This document shows positions 9,317-16,906 of a DNA stretch of 56,939 nucleotides, piece by piece (positions within the stretch are counted from its first letter, which is position 1; every line of letters starts with the position of its first letter). Source of the stretch: CAWEHU01 sp963808965. Its GTDB lineage: Bacteria; Pseudomonadota; Alphaproteobacteria; Acetobacterales; Acetobacteraceae. The stretch spans positions 1-56,939 of the forward strand of contig CAWEHU010000009.1 of assembly GCA_963808965.1 (NCBI GenBank), in the 5' to 3' direction. The position numbers and the translations under genes are program-made. The notes under the pieces were generated by a model, which worked only from the letters and a program-made list of their open reading frames with translations, had not been told where the DNA came from and searched no databases.

Positions 9317-12300
9317 TGGATGCGATCGACGCCGTTGTCCGGCCGCGCTCCACGGACCGGGTGCCTCGCCGCCGTCTAGCGGCCACCGCTGACCTCGCCA
9401 ATGCGCTCGCCCGACAAGTCGAAGGCGAGGTGCGCTTCGATCCCGGAAGCCGCGCGCTATATGCCACCGATCTCTCGATTTATCGGCAAGTGCCGATCGG
9501 CGTGGTCATTCCCCGCTGCGTCGACGACGTGATCGCGACGGTTGAGGAATGCCGTAAGCGCGATGTGCCGATTCTCGGCCGTGGTACCGGCACCAGCCTT
9601 GCCGGCCAGACCTGCAACGTCGCCGTCGTGATCGACTTTTCGAAATACCTCAACCGCATCCTCGCCATCGACCCGGATTCACGGCTCGCCCGCGTGCAAC
9701 CCGGCGTCATCAACGATCAGCTACGCAATGCAGCGAAGCAGCACGAGCTCACCTTCGCGCCCGATCCGGCGACGCATCGTTACTGCACGCTGGGTGGCAA
9801 TATCGGCAACAATTCCTGCGGCGCCCATACCGTCATGGGTGGCAAAACCGTCGATAACGTCGAGGAGCTGGAGATCCTGACGTATGACGGGCTGCGAATG
9901 CGCGTCGGCGCCACCTCGGACGACCAGCTCGATCTGATACAAAGCGGCGGCGGAAGGCGCGCGGAGATTTATACCAAGCTAAAGGATCTCGCGAATCGCT
10001 ACGGCGATGAGATCCGCAAGCGGTATCCAAACATTCCCCGGCGCGTTTCGGGCTACAATCTCGATGACCTGTTGCCCGAAAAGGGCTTTCATGTCGCTCG
10101 CTCCCTGGTCGGGTCGGAGAGCACTTGCGCGCTCACTCTTGCCGCCACGCTCCGGCTTCTGCCATTCCCGCCGAAGCGCGCGCTCCTGCTGCTGGGCTAT
10201 GCCGACGCCCCGAGCGCGGCCGATGACGTGGTGCAGATCCGCGAGTTCGGCCCCGACGCGCTGGAGGGTCTTACGCGGCATGTCCTCACCAACATGGAGC
10301 GCAAGGGCAAACCGATGCCGGGCACCCGGCTTTTGCCCGACGGCGATGCCTGGCTGCTCGTCGAGTTCGGCGGCCAGGATCAGAACGAAGCAAACCACAA
10401 GGCCGAGACGGCTCACGCTGCACTCAAACGGGCCCGCACCGGCGCGCGCGATATACGCCTGATCGAGAAGCCGGAGGAGCAGACCGCGGTCTGGGAAGTC
10501 CGCGAGAATGGGGTCGGCGCGAGCCGCGTGCCGGAGGAAGAGGATGCCTGGCCGAGTTGGGAAGATGCGGCGGTTCCGCCCGACCGGCTTGGCGATTATC
10601 TGCGCGGCTTCGACAAGCTCACCAAACGGTTCGGCTACAAATACACGCTGTTCGGGCATTTTGGCGATGGTTGCGTCCACACTCGCATTACCTTTGGGCT
10701 AAAGACCGCCGAAGGTGTCGCGAAGTTCCGGCGCTACATGGAGGATGCCGCCGATCTTTGCATCTCCTATGGGGGCTCGCTTTCGGGCGAGCATGGCGAT
10801 GGGCAGGCCAAAGGCGAATTGCTGCCGCGCATGTTCGGGAGTGAGCTGATTCAGGCGTTCCGGGAATTCAAGACCATCTGGGACCCGCACTGGCGGATGA
10901 ATCCCGGCAAGGTGATCGACGCCTATCCGCTCGACAGCAATTTGCGTCTCGGCCCCGACTACACGACGCGCAAGGTCACTACACATTTCCGCTTTCCCGA
11001 TGACGCCGGCTCGTTTGCGCACGCAACGGAGCGCTGCTTCGGGGTTGGCAAATGCCGCTCGCTCGACAGCCAGACCATGTGTCCGAGCTTCCAGGCAACG
11101 CGCGAGGAGATGCACTCGACGCGTGGCCGCGCGCACCTGCTGTTCGAGATGCTGCGGGGCGATCCGGTCAAGGGCGGCTGGCGCGATCCGCATGTGCGCG
11201 AGGCGCTCGATCTGTGCCTGCAATGCAAAGGCTGCAAGCACGACTGCCCGGTTTCCGTCGACATGGCGACCTACAAGGCGGAATTTCTCTCGCACTACTA
11301 CGCAGGTCGCCTCAGGCCGCGCGCCGCGTACGCGATGGGCCTGGTGTTCCTTTGGTCGCGACTGGCCCGGCTGGCGCCCGGTTTCGCCAACGCGGCGCTG
11401 CATCTGCGGCCGCTACGGGCGCTGGGCGGATTCGCGCCGCAACGGGAGCCGCCGGAGTTCGCCGCGGAGTCGTTCCAGGAATGGTGGCGGAAGCGGCCCG
11501 AGCCGAAGGACGCGACTGACCGCAAGCCGGTGATACTCTGGCCCGACACGTTCAACAACCACTTCCTCCCCGGCACGGCGAAAGCGGCGGTCAGGGTGCT
11601 CGAGGACGCCGGGTACCGCGTCATTGTGCCGCAAGCGCGGCTCTGCTGCGGCCGGCCGCTCTACGATTACGGAATGCTCGATTTAGCCAAACGCAAGCTT
11701 CTGGAGGTGCTTGACGTGTTGCGCCCGGCCGTTCGCGCCGGCATTCCCGTCGTCGGCCTCGAGCCGAGTTGCGTCTCCGTATTCCGCGACGAGATGGCCA
11801 ACCTGCTGTTCGACGACGAGGACGCGCAGAGGCTTTCCAAGCAGACCAAGACGCTCAGCGAACTGTTGCTAGCCACCGAAGGCTGGAAGCCGCCGAAATT
11901 ACACCGCCGGGCGCTCATGCACATTCATTGCCACAGTCGCGCGGTGTTGAGCGCGGAGGCCGAGCACAAGCTGCTGCAAGAGATGGGACTGGATGTGCAG
12001 ATCCCGAAAGTCGGCTGCTGCGGACAAGCGGGCTCGTTCGGCTATGAGGCCGACCACTACGACGTCGCTATGAAGGTCGGCGAACAGGTCCTGCTTCCCG
12101 CGATTCGGAAAGCGTCGCCGGAGACGCTGATCGTTGCCGACGGCTTCAGTTGCCGCGAGCAGGTTCGCCATGCGACGAACCGTTGGGCCATGCACCCGGC
12201 CGAGGTCCTGGCGCTCGCGCTGGAGTCGCGCGGCGACTTGCCGGCTGCGATTCCAGAACGCCGTTATCTCGAAGAGCCCGCGCGGGCCGATCTCAGGACG

Positions 12301-12369
12301 GCCGGGCTGGTGGCCGCATCCGTCGCAGCGGTGGCGTTGCTCGCAACTGCTGCCGCCCGGCGGGCGTGA
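9313..12369 (+). CDS. FAD- and Fe-S-binding oxidoreductase (D-lactate/glycolate dehydrogenase-like)
   Basis: This single 1018-residue chain fuses what GlcD and GlcF carry separately. The N-terminal FAD-binding PCMH domain has GRGTGTSLAGQTCN and GGNIGNNSCGAHTVMGGKT. The FAD-oxidase C domain follows, with FGHFGDGCVH and SGEHGDG. A ferredoxin-like region has Cys at 575, 581 and 590 and CxxCxxCxxxCP at 635-646. Two CCG domains follow (LCCGRPLYDYG and VGCCGQAGSFGYE). A final hydrophobic segment of about 20 residues ends in ARRA and could tether it to the membrane. Known relatives oxidise 2-hydroxy acids, often D-lactate, and pass electrons to quinone. It starts at the ATG overlapping the ThDP gene stop. 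Confidence 0.9.
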   Translation: MMDAIDAVVRPRSTDRVPRRRLAATADLANALARQVEGEVRFDPGSRALYATDLSIYRQVPIGVVIPRCVDDVIATVEECRKRDVPILGRGTGTSLAGQTCNVAVVIDFSKYLNRILAIDPDSRLARVQPGVINDQLRNAAKQHELTFAPDPATHRYCTLGGNIGNNSCGAHTVMGGKTVDNVEELEILTYDGLRMRVGATSDDQLDLIQSGGGRRAEIYTKLKDLANRYGDEIRKRYPNIPRRVSGYNLDDLLPEKGFHVARSLVGSESTCALTLAATLRLLPFPPKRALLLLGYADAPSAADDVVQIREFGPDALEGLTRHVLTNMERKGKPMPGTRLLPDGDAWLLVEFGGQDQNEANHKAETAHAALKRARTGARDIRLIEKPEEQTAVWEVRENGVGASRVPEEEDAWPSWEDAAVPPDRLGDYLRGFDKLTKRFGYKYTLFGHFGDGCVHTRITFGLKTAEGVAKFRRYMEDAADLCISYGGSLSGEHGDGQAKGELLPRMFGSELIQAFREFKTIWDPHWRMNPGKVIDAYPLDSNLRLGPDYTTRKVTTHFRFPDDAGSFAHATERCFGVGKCRSLDSQTMCPSFQATREEMHSTRGRAHLLFEMLRGDPVKGGWRDPHVREALDLCLQCKGCKHDCPVSVDMATYKAEFLSHYYAGRLRPRAAYAMGLVFLWSRLARLAPGFANAALHLRPLRALGGFAPQREPPEFAAESFQEWWRKRPEPKDATDRKPVILWPDTFNNHFLPGTAKAAVRVLEDAGYRVIVPQARLCCGRPLYDYGMLDLAKRKLLEVLDVLRPAVRAGIPVVGLEPSCVSVFRDEMANLLFDDEDAQRLSKQTKTLSELLLATEGWKPPKLHRRALMHIHCHSRAVLSAEAEHKLLQEMGLDVQIPKVGCCGQAGSFGYEADHYDVAMKVGEQVLLPAIRKASPETLIVADGFSCREQVRHATNRWAMHPAEVLALALESRGDLPAAIPERRYLEEPARADLRTAGLVAASVAAVALLATAAARRA

Positions 12370-12379
12370 CGAGGCGGGC

Positions 12380-13546
12380 ATGGAAGACGTGACTCCCAAC
12401 CAAGCCGGGTGGACCGCCCCCGAGCCGATCAGGGGGCAGGACGGCGCGAGCGATCCAGGCCCACGCAACGTGGTGCGTGACCGGCAGAACCCCGACATGC
12501 TGCGGCCGCCCGAGACCGATCGCGGAACCATTCCCAATCTACGATTCTCGTTCTCCGACGCCCCCATGCGCCTGGAGGAGGGCGGCTGGACGCGCGAGGT
12601 AACGGCTCGCGAATTGCCGGTAGCGACGACGCTCGCCGGTGTAAACATGCGCCTGAAGCCGGGTGGCGTGCGCGAACTCCATTGGCACAAGCAGGCCGAG
12701 TGGTCCTTTATGCTCGACGGTCGCGCGCGCATCACCGCGGTTGACCCCGAAGGGCGGAACTTCGTCGATGACGTCGGTGTGGGCGACCTTTGGTACTTCC
12801 CTGCGGGGATTCCACACTCGATCCAGGGACTAGATGAAGGATGCGAGTTCCTGCTGGTGTTCGATGATGGTGCGTTCTCGGAAAACAGCACCTTCCTGAT
12901 CTCCGAATGGTTCGCGCACACGCCGAGGGACGTGCTGGCCAAGAATTTCGGCGTACAAGAAAGCGACTTCGACAATCTTCCCCGTAGCGAGCGGTACATC
13001 TTCCAAGGTAGGACTCCGGGACCGTTACAGGAGGACAGGGCCGCCGCGCCGAACGGTCCTGTCCCCCTCCGCTTCAGCCACCAGCTGCTTTCGCAAGACC
13101 CGCTGCGCAGCCCGGGGGGAAGGGTGCGAATCGCCGATTCAAGCAACTTCCCGGCAGCCAAGACGATCGCCGCCGCATTGGTTGAGATCGAGCCGGGCGC
13201 GATGCGCGAGATGCACTGGCATCCGAACAACGACGAGTGGCAGTACTATATCGAGGGCGACGCTCGCATGACCGTGTTCGCGGGCGAGGGCAAGGCTCGC
13301 ACCTTCAATTACCACGCCGGCGACGTGGGCTATGTCCCATTCGCGATGGGGCACTACGTCGAGAATATCGGCGGAGTACCGGTACGCTTCCTCGAAATGT
13401 TCAAAAGTGACCGGTTCGCCGGGATGTCGCTGAACCAATGGATGGCGTTGACCCCGCCCGAGTTGGTGCAGGACCACCTTCATCTGAACCGTAATATGAT
13501 GAGTGCATTGCACAAGCAGAAGCGGCCGGTCGTCAAAGGCCGATAA
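12380..13546 (+). CDS. oxdC: Oxalate decarboxylase, bicupin
   Basis: This 388-residue protein with two cupin domains converts oxalate to formate and CO2 using Mn. Domain 1 has metal ligands H101, H103 and E107 (HWHKQAE) and domain 2 has H279, H281 and E286 (HWHPNNDE). The lid loop SENST is present at 167-171; in Bacillus OxdC this pentapeptide marks decarboxylase rather than oxidase activity. No signal peptide is evident, so a cytoplasmic location is likely, where the reaction would consume protons. The ATG at 12380 lies 10 bases after the dehydrogenase stop, so it is probably in the same operon. The frame stays open upstream, but that part overlaps the dehydrogenase. Confidence 0.93.
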   Translation: MEDVTPNQAGWTAPEPIRGQDGASDPGPRNVVRDRQNPDMLRPPETDRGTIPNLRFSFSDAPMRLEEGGWTREVTARELPVATTLAGVNMRLKPGGVRELHWHKQAEWSFMLDGRARITAVDPEGRNFVDDVGVGDLWYFPAGIPHSIQGLDEGCEFLLVFDDGAFSENSTFLISEWFAHTPRDVLAKNFGVQESDFDNLPRSERYIFQGRTPGPLQEDRAAAPNGPVPLRFSHQLLSQDPLRSPGGRVRIADSSNFPAAKTIAAALVEIEPGAMREMHWHPNNDEWQYYIEGDARMTVFAGEGKARTFNYHAGDVGYVPFAMGHYVENIGGVPVRFLEMFKSDRFAGMSLNQWMALTPPELVQDHLHLNRNMMSALHKQKRPVVKGR

Positions 13547-13600
13547 GACACTGATCTTCCCTGTTCCCGCAGCGAACAGTTGCGCTATGCGGCGCCACAC

Positions 13601-13624
13601 AAAAAAGGCCCGTCACGGGACGGG
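13601..13624 (-). terminator. Rho-independent terminator for minus-strand transcripts
   Basis: CCCGTC at 13609-13614 pairs with GACGGG at 13619-13624 around a four-base loop. On the minus strand the stem is followed by CC and six Ts. It would stop transcripts coming from higB and the remnant at 14270. A second stem without a T tract, CTGTTC/GAACAG at 13561-13579, follows the oxdC stop and may protect that mRNA. Confidence 0.55.
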
Positions 13625-13670
13625 AGCTTAAATCTTCGTAAGACCGGTTTTGAGCAGACAACCCGCCAAG

Positions 13671-13737
13671 AGATGGGGTATAGTCCGCTCGGTTCGGCGG
13701 TAGAAGCCGTGCGAGGTGTTCTATTCACCTCCCATCT
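13671..13737 (+). promoter_or_regulatory. Candidate structured leader upstream of the 66-residue protein
   Basis: Several stems can be drawn by eye. AGATGGG at 13671-13677 pairs with CCCATCT at 13731-13737 and encloses CCGC/GCGG (13685-13700) and AGGTG/CACCT (13714-13730). This is a three-way-junction-like shape ending 80 bases before the ATG at 13818. I do not recognise a known riboswitch class. No energy calculation or conservation supports it yet, so it is only a candidate. Confidence 0.3.
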
Positions 13738-13817
13738 TCAACAAAACTGAGACGTAACCTGAAGCAGCATCTTTTTAGCTGGCGAGACGTGCTTTTTGAT
13801 GACTCGGGAGAGGCACC

Positions 13818-14018
13818 ATGGGTTATGAGCTCCGCATCAACGGACGCACCCTCGACGTCTATATTCACTCGGAGGACGCGCTCGACCGGGTCCGTGCGCT
13901 GATGAAGGTTGATTGCGACATCGAGGCCGAGGTGCTCGACACCCGGACCGGCCGGGCATTCGAGCCGGCAGCCTCGCTCCGGTGGCGAGAGGAACTTGCC
14001 ACGATAATCGGTTTCTAA
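13818..14018 (+). CDS. Small conserved-looking hypothetical protein, 66 residues
   Basis: This 66-residue soluble protein begins MGYELRINGRTLDVYIHSED and has no signal peptide or membrane segment. A strong ribosome site (GGGAGAGG) sits 7 bases before the ATG, and codon use is like that of its neighbours. It is acidic in the middle and ends in WREELATIIGF. I do not recognise the family. It stands alone: oxdC lies 270 bases upstream and only decayed sequence follows on this strand. Confidence 0.6.
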   Translation: MGYELRINGRTLDVYIHSEDALDRVRALMKVDCDIEAEVLDTRTGRAFEPAASLRWREELATIIGF

Positions 14019-14269
14019 GCACAGGAAAGTGCCAGCCTGTCATTGCGCAGCGCCGAGCAATGGAGGATGCGCGCCGGCCGGGTCCGTGTCGGTGCGCCTA
14101 CAATTCCTTTCCAAGCTAGTTAGCGGGACAGCGCGAAGCCAACGGCTTTCCAAGCGAACAGCGTGATGCGCTCGTCTACCCGATCAGCAAGGAAACTGGA
14201 GAGCAAGGCGGCCAAACCGGGCCGTCTAGACGATCGAGTAAGGCGCCGTGTCGCGGCCAAATGCATTGA

Positions 14270-14470
14270 TGCTGCCCGAAGGGCGCGTCGTTGCTGAAAT
14301 TGCCGATCAGGAAGTCGCCGGCAGCCGTGAGCCCGGTGAACACGGAATTGCTGCATTCGCGATTTCCGGGGTGGCGACCGTGCCCTGGTTCATGTTCCAG
14401 ACGTAGACGACGCCGTCCAGGCTGGCGAAGAGCGAAGTGGTCGGAGCGCCGAAGGCGTGAGGGAAGCCGC
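14270..14470 (-). pseudogene. Degenerate fragment resembling a TIGR03118-type secreted protein
   Basis: On the minus strand two blocks in different frames look like pieces of one secreted beta-propeller-like family: GAPTTSLFASLDGVVYVWN (higher coordinates) and AAGDFLIGNFSND (lower). TIGR03118 proteins have comparable blocks, but I assign this from memory of the pattern only. No start or continuous frame exists. The rest of 14019-14517 holds nothing I can identify. Confidence 0.28.
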
Positions 14471-14517
14471 TTGTCGGATGAGCGCGAGGCCGGTCGGCCA
14501 TGCTATCGCTGATCCGA

Positions 14518-14793
14518 TCAGTGGTATTGTTCGAGATCAACTCGCACCGCATCTTCGCCATCCCACTCGAACGTGATGCACCATGGGCCATTGACGTGGA
14601 CTGTGTAGCGCACGGGCTTGCCCTGGAGGCGGTGGAAGTTGAAACCGGGCACGTTCATTTCTTCCGGGATTGCCGCTGCATCCAGCGAATATGGCCGCCC
14701 GCTCAACCGAACTCGCAAATCACCCCTGATCCGCGAGGCGTCATCCCGCTGCCAGAAAGCCTGAAGAGCGCGACTCCGAAAGGATCGGATCAT
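14518..14793 (-). CDS. higB: HigB-type toxin (RelE superfamily mRNA interferase)
   Basis: This is a 91-residue protein starting MIRSFRSRALQAFW and ending VRVDLEQYH. Blocks typical of HigB are FHRLQGKPVRYTVHVNGPW and ITFEWDGEDA. HigB toxins cleave mRNA on the ribosome. The start at 14793 is chosen because family members begin MI(K/R)SF; the longer open frame to 14880 would run through the palindrome and has no family match. The arrangement is unusual: the antitoxin lies divergently on the other strand with about 100 bases between starts, whereas higBA is normally one operon with the toxin first. Confidence 0.85.
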   Translation of the reverse strand: MIRSFRSRALQAFWQRDDASRIRGDLRVRLSGRPYSLDAAAIPEEMNVPGFNFHRLQGKPVRYTVHVNGPWCITFEWDGEDAVRVDLEQYH

Positions 14794-14861
14794 CCGTTCG
14801 CTGTAAGAAGTGGCTTGATGGAATGTCAAGCGGCGCTTGGCGGAGGCGGACGCTGAGCATA

Positions 14862-14878
14862 GCTTACCACAGGTAAGC
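14862..14878. promoter_or_regulatory. Perfect palindrome between higB and higA, likely HigA operator
   Basis: GCTTACC and GGTAAGC form a perfect seven-base inverted repeat with a three-base spacer. It lies between the divergent starts, 16 bases before the higA ATG and 68 bases before higB. HigA family antitoxins are helix-turn-helix repressors of their own operon, so one site could control both promoters. Binding is inferred. Confidence 0.6.
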
Positions 14879-14894
14879 ATGAAGCCCCCTCCCG

Positions 14895-15266
14895 ATGAGC
14901 ATCCGGCCCTTTCCCAATCGGCAACCGACCCACCCTGGAGAGATTATCCGAGAAGACGTGCTTCCGGCATTACGGCTGACGGTCAGTGGCGCAGCTGCCA
15001 AGCTAGGCGTATCCCGTCAAACGCTCCACGCGATCCTTACCGAGAAGGCATCCATCACACCCGCGATGGCCATGCGGATCGGCAAGCTCTGCGGGAACGG
15101 TCCAGGCCTCTGGTTGCGGATGCAAGTCGCGCGGGATCTATGGACGGCGGAACGGAAGTTGGCGGAGGCTGTGAAGACGATTCCCACGCTGCGAGCACGC
15201 GAGGGGAACCCTAAACGAGTCCATAGCGCAGCGCGAGCCAAAGCTTCTGCCAAGCCGGCAGGGTGA
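14895..15266 (+). CDS. higA: HigA-type antitoxin (XRE/VapI helix-turn-helix)
   Basis: This 123-residue DNA-binding antitoxin contains the family start block HPGEIIREDVLPAL, the helix-turn-helix AAAKLGVSRQTLHAILTEKA (about residues 33-52) and GLWLRMQVARDLWTAERKL. It neutralises HigB and represses its own promoter in known systems. Related proteins usually end near residue 100. Here about 20 extra basic residues (KRVHSAARAKASAKPAG) are encoded antisense to the last 56 bases of hpnD. A lost stop through rearrangement would explain this. No strong ribosome site precedes the ATG. Confidence 0.86.
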   Translation: MSIRPFPNRQPTHPGEIIREDVLPALRLTVSGAAAKLGVSRQTLHAILTEKASITPAMAMRIGKLCGNGPGLWLRMQVARDLWTAERKLAEAVKTIPTLRAREGNPKRVHSAARAKASAKPAG

Positions 15267-16068
15267 CGCGCTGGTCCGGCCGGCGCCAGCCGGTGCGCTC
15301 CAACCGGGACAGGATCGCCGCATAGGTCGCTCCCATCATCCGCGCCGGCCGCATCGCCCGGCGATTACATTTCCGCATCGCTTGCCGTGCGTCCTGGAAG
15401 TGTTCGTGCGCGAGCGCCGCGACGCGGGTGCAGACCCGCGGTAGCGCCGGAGAAACAAGCGCCTCGCGCGATGCGTAAGGAATGCGGGCTTCCTCCAGCC
15501 ACTCGCGCGGCAGATAAAGCCGGCCGCGCTGTGCATCCTCGTGCAAGTCGCGCAAAATATTGGTGAGCTGGAGAGCGCGCCCGAGCGCGTGCGCGACGCG
15601 GTCGGCGGACTCGGAGGCATCCCCGAATGCGCGTACCGAGAGCCGGCCGACGGCCGACGCGACGCGATCGCAATAGAGGTCGAGAGTCGCCAGATCGGGG
15701 GCGACGATCGTCGCTTCGGCATCCATCTGCATCCCGTCGATGATCGCGAGGAAGTCCGCCTGCCTCAGCCCGAACGCGCGCACAGCGGCTGCAAGCACGC
15801 GGGTCACCGGGTCCTCGGCCTCCGCTCCGCGGTACAACCCTGAGATCCGCCCTCGCCAGGCATCAAGGCGCGGCAGCTTATCCGCCCACGGGCCGTCCTC
15901 GTCGGCGATGTCGTCCACCATGCGGCAGAACGCATAGATCGCGTACATGGCGTGACGCCGGTCCGGCTCCAGCACGCGCATCCCGCGATAGAAGGAGGTG
16001 CCCGCCGCGCGAACGATCGCTTCGACCGCCTCCAGGTCGGCTCTCGACGCGCCGAGCGGTTGCGTCAC
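15211..16068 (-). CDS. hpnD: Presqualene/squalene synthase-like protein HpnD
   Basis: This prenyl synthase family protein of about 285 residues acts early in hopanoid biosynthesis; HpnD makes presqualene diphosphate in the HpnCDE route. The first aspartate-rich motif is FCRMVDDIADED and the second LTNILRDLHEDAQRGRLYLP. The GTG at 16068 is chosen because it gives the usual length and overlaps a TGA as GTGA, like the two upstream hpn junctions. The frame is nevertheless open further upstream into hpnC, so an HpnC-HpnD fusion cannot be excluded. No hpnE or squalene-hopene cyclase gene follows; the higA antitoxin gene overlaps its 3' end from the other strand. Confidence 0.88.
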   Translation of the reverse strand: MTQPLGASRADLEAVEAIVRAAGTSFYRGMRVLEPDRRHAMYAIYAFCRMVDDIADEDGPWADKLPRLDAWRGRISGLYRGAEAEDPVTRVLAAAVRAFGLRQADFLAIIDGMQMDAEATIVAPDLATLDLYCDRVASAVGRLSVRAFGDASESADRVAHALGRALQLTNILRDLHEDAQRGRLYLPREWLEEARIPYASREALVSPALPRVCTRVAALAHEHFQDARQAMRKCNRRAMRPARMMGATYAAILSRLERTGWRRPDQRVTLPAWQKLWLALRYGLV

Positions 16069-16906
16069 GCGAGAAACCGGAGTGATACGAGCACGGCGAA
16101 GCACGGCATCGTTCTTGGTCAGCTTCACACGCCGGGCGAGGGGATCGCCGCGCCGAAGCCGCGATGCGAGGCGCCGTGCCAGCCCCACGATCACCGCGGT
16201 TTCCAGACGGAGCCGCCGGTCCCGCGTACTCCGGGGCAGTCCGATGGCCTCGCGGTTCAGCGTGTCCAGCCGGTCGAGCAGTGCCGCGAACACGCGGCGC
16301 AATCCGGGCGTTTCCGCGGAGCCGCGCACGTCTTCGACCGAGGCCCCGAACTGGGAAAGCAGGTCCTGCGGGAGATAGCAGCGGTCGAGCGCTGCGAGAA
16401 TCCTTCCCGCAATCCTGCAAATGATTCAGCACCTGGAGCGACGTGCAAAGCGCGTCGGAAGGGGCGTGCGTGGTCAGGCTCTCACCGTGCAGATCGAGCA
16501 CATGGCGCCCAACCGGCATCGCCGAATAGCGGCAGTAATCGTAGAGCTCGTCCCAGCTCGCATAACGGCGCTTCGTTGCATCCCGCCGGAAGGCGATCAG
16601 CAGATCGGTCGAGTGCCGGGCCGTCACGCCCGTTTCGGCAAGGCTTGCGCGCAAACGCAGCGCGCTCGGCGAGCCGGCTGCGCGGCGGCCAAGTAGCACG
16701 TCCTCCATCACATCGAGCCGCGCCACTTTGTCTTCCGCCGTCAGCGCCGCGTGGTCGGCAATATCGTCCGCATTGCGCGCGAAGGCGTAGAAAGCATGAA
16801 CATGCGGCCGAAGACGCGGCGCGATCAGCAGCGACCCCACCGGGAAATTCTCATCGCCCCGGTCCTTGCCGGACCAAGTCTCGACCGTCTCCAGTGCGGT
16901 GCTCAC
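16065..16906 (-). CDS. hpnC: Squalene synthase-like protein HpnC, frameshifted
   Basis: This is the second prenyl synthase of the HpnCDE squalene route, about 280 residues. The GTG at 16906 overlaps the hpnB stop as GTGA. FYAFARNADDIADHAAL holds the first Asp motif and LQVLNHLQDCGKDSR the second. One extra base near 16408 moves the continuation YLPQDLLSQFGASVEDVRG into the next frame. That frame then runs without a stop into hpnD. A further indel would place the end at the TGA at 16065-16067, which overlaps the hpnD GTG; this is a prediction from the GTGA pattern. Otherwise HpnC is fused to HpnD. Confidence 0.8.

Noticed and set aside
12134..12379. An N-terminal extension of the oxalate decarboxylase
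   Set aside because: The upstream codons lie inside the dehydrogenase gene and do not resemble OxdC, and the ATG at 12380 gives the normal length.
13671..13737. A known riboswitch or a hammerhead ribozyme in the leader
   Set aside because: The conserved cores of fluoride, c-di-GMP and hammerhead RNAs are absent; only generic stems are seen.
14794..14880. A longer HigB starting at 14880
   Set aside because: The extra 29 residues would be encoded through the palindrome and match no HigB; the family start MIRSF is at 14793.
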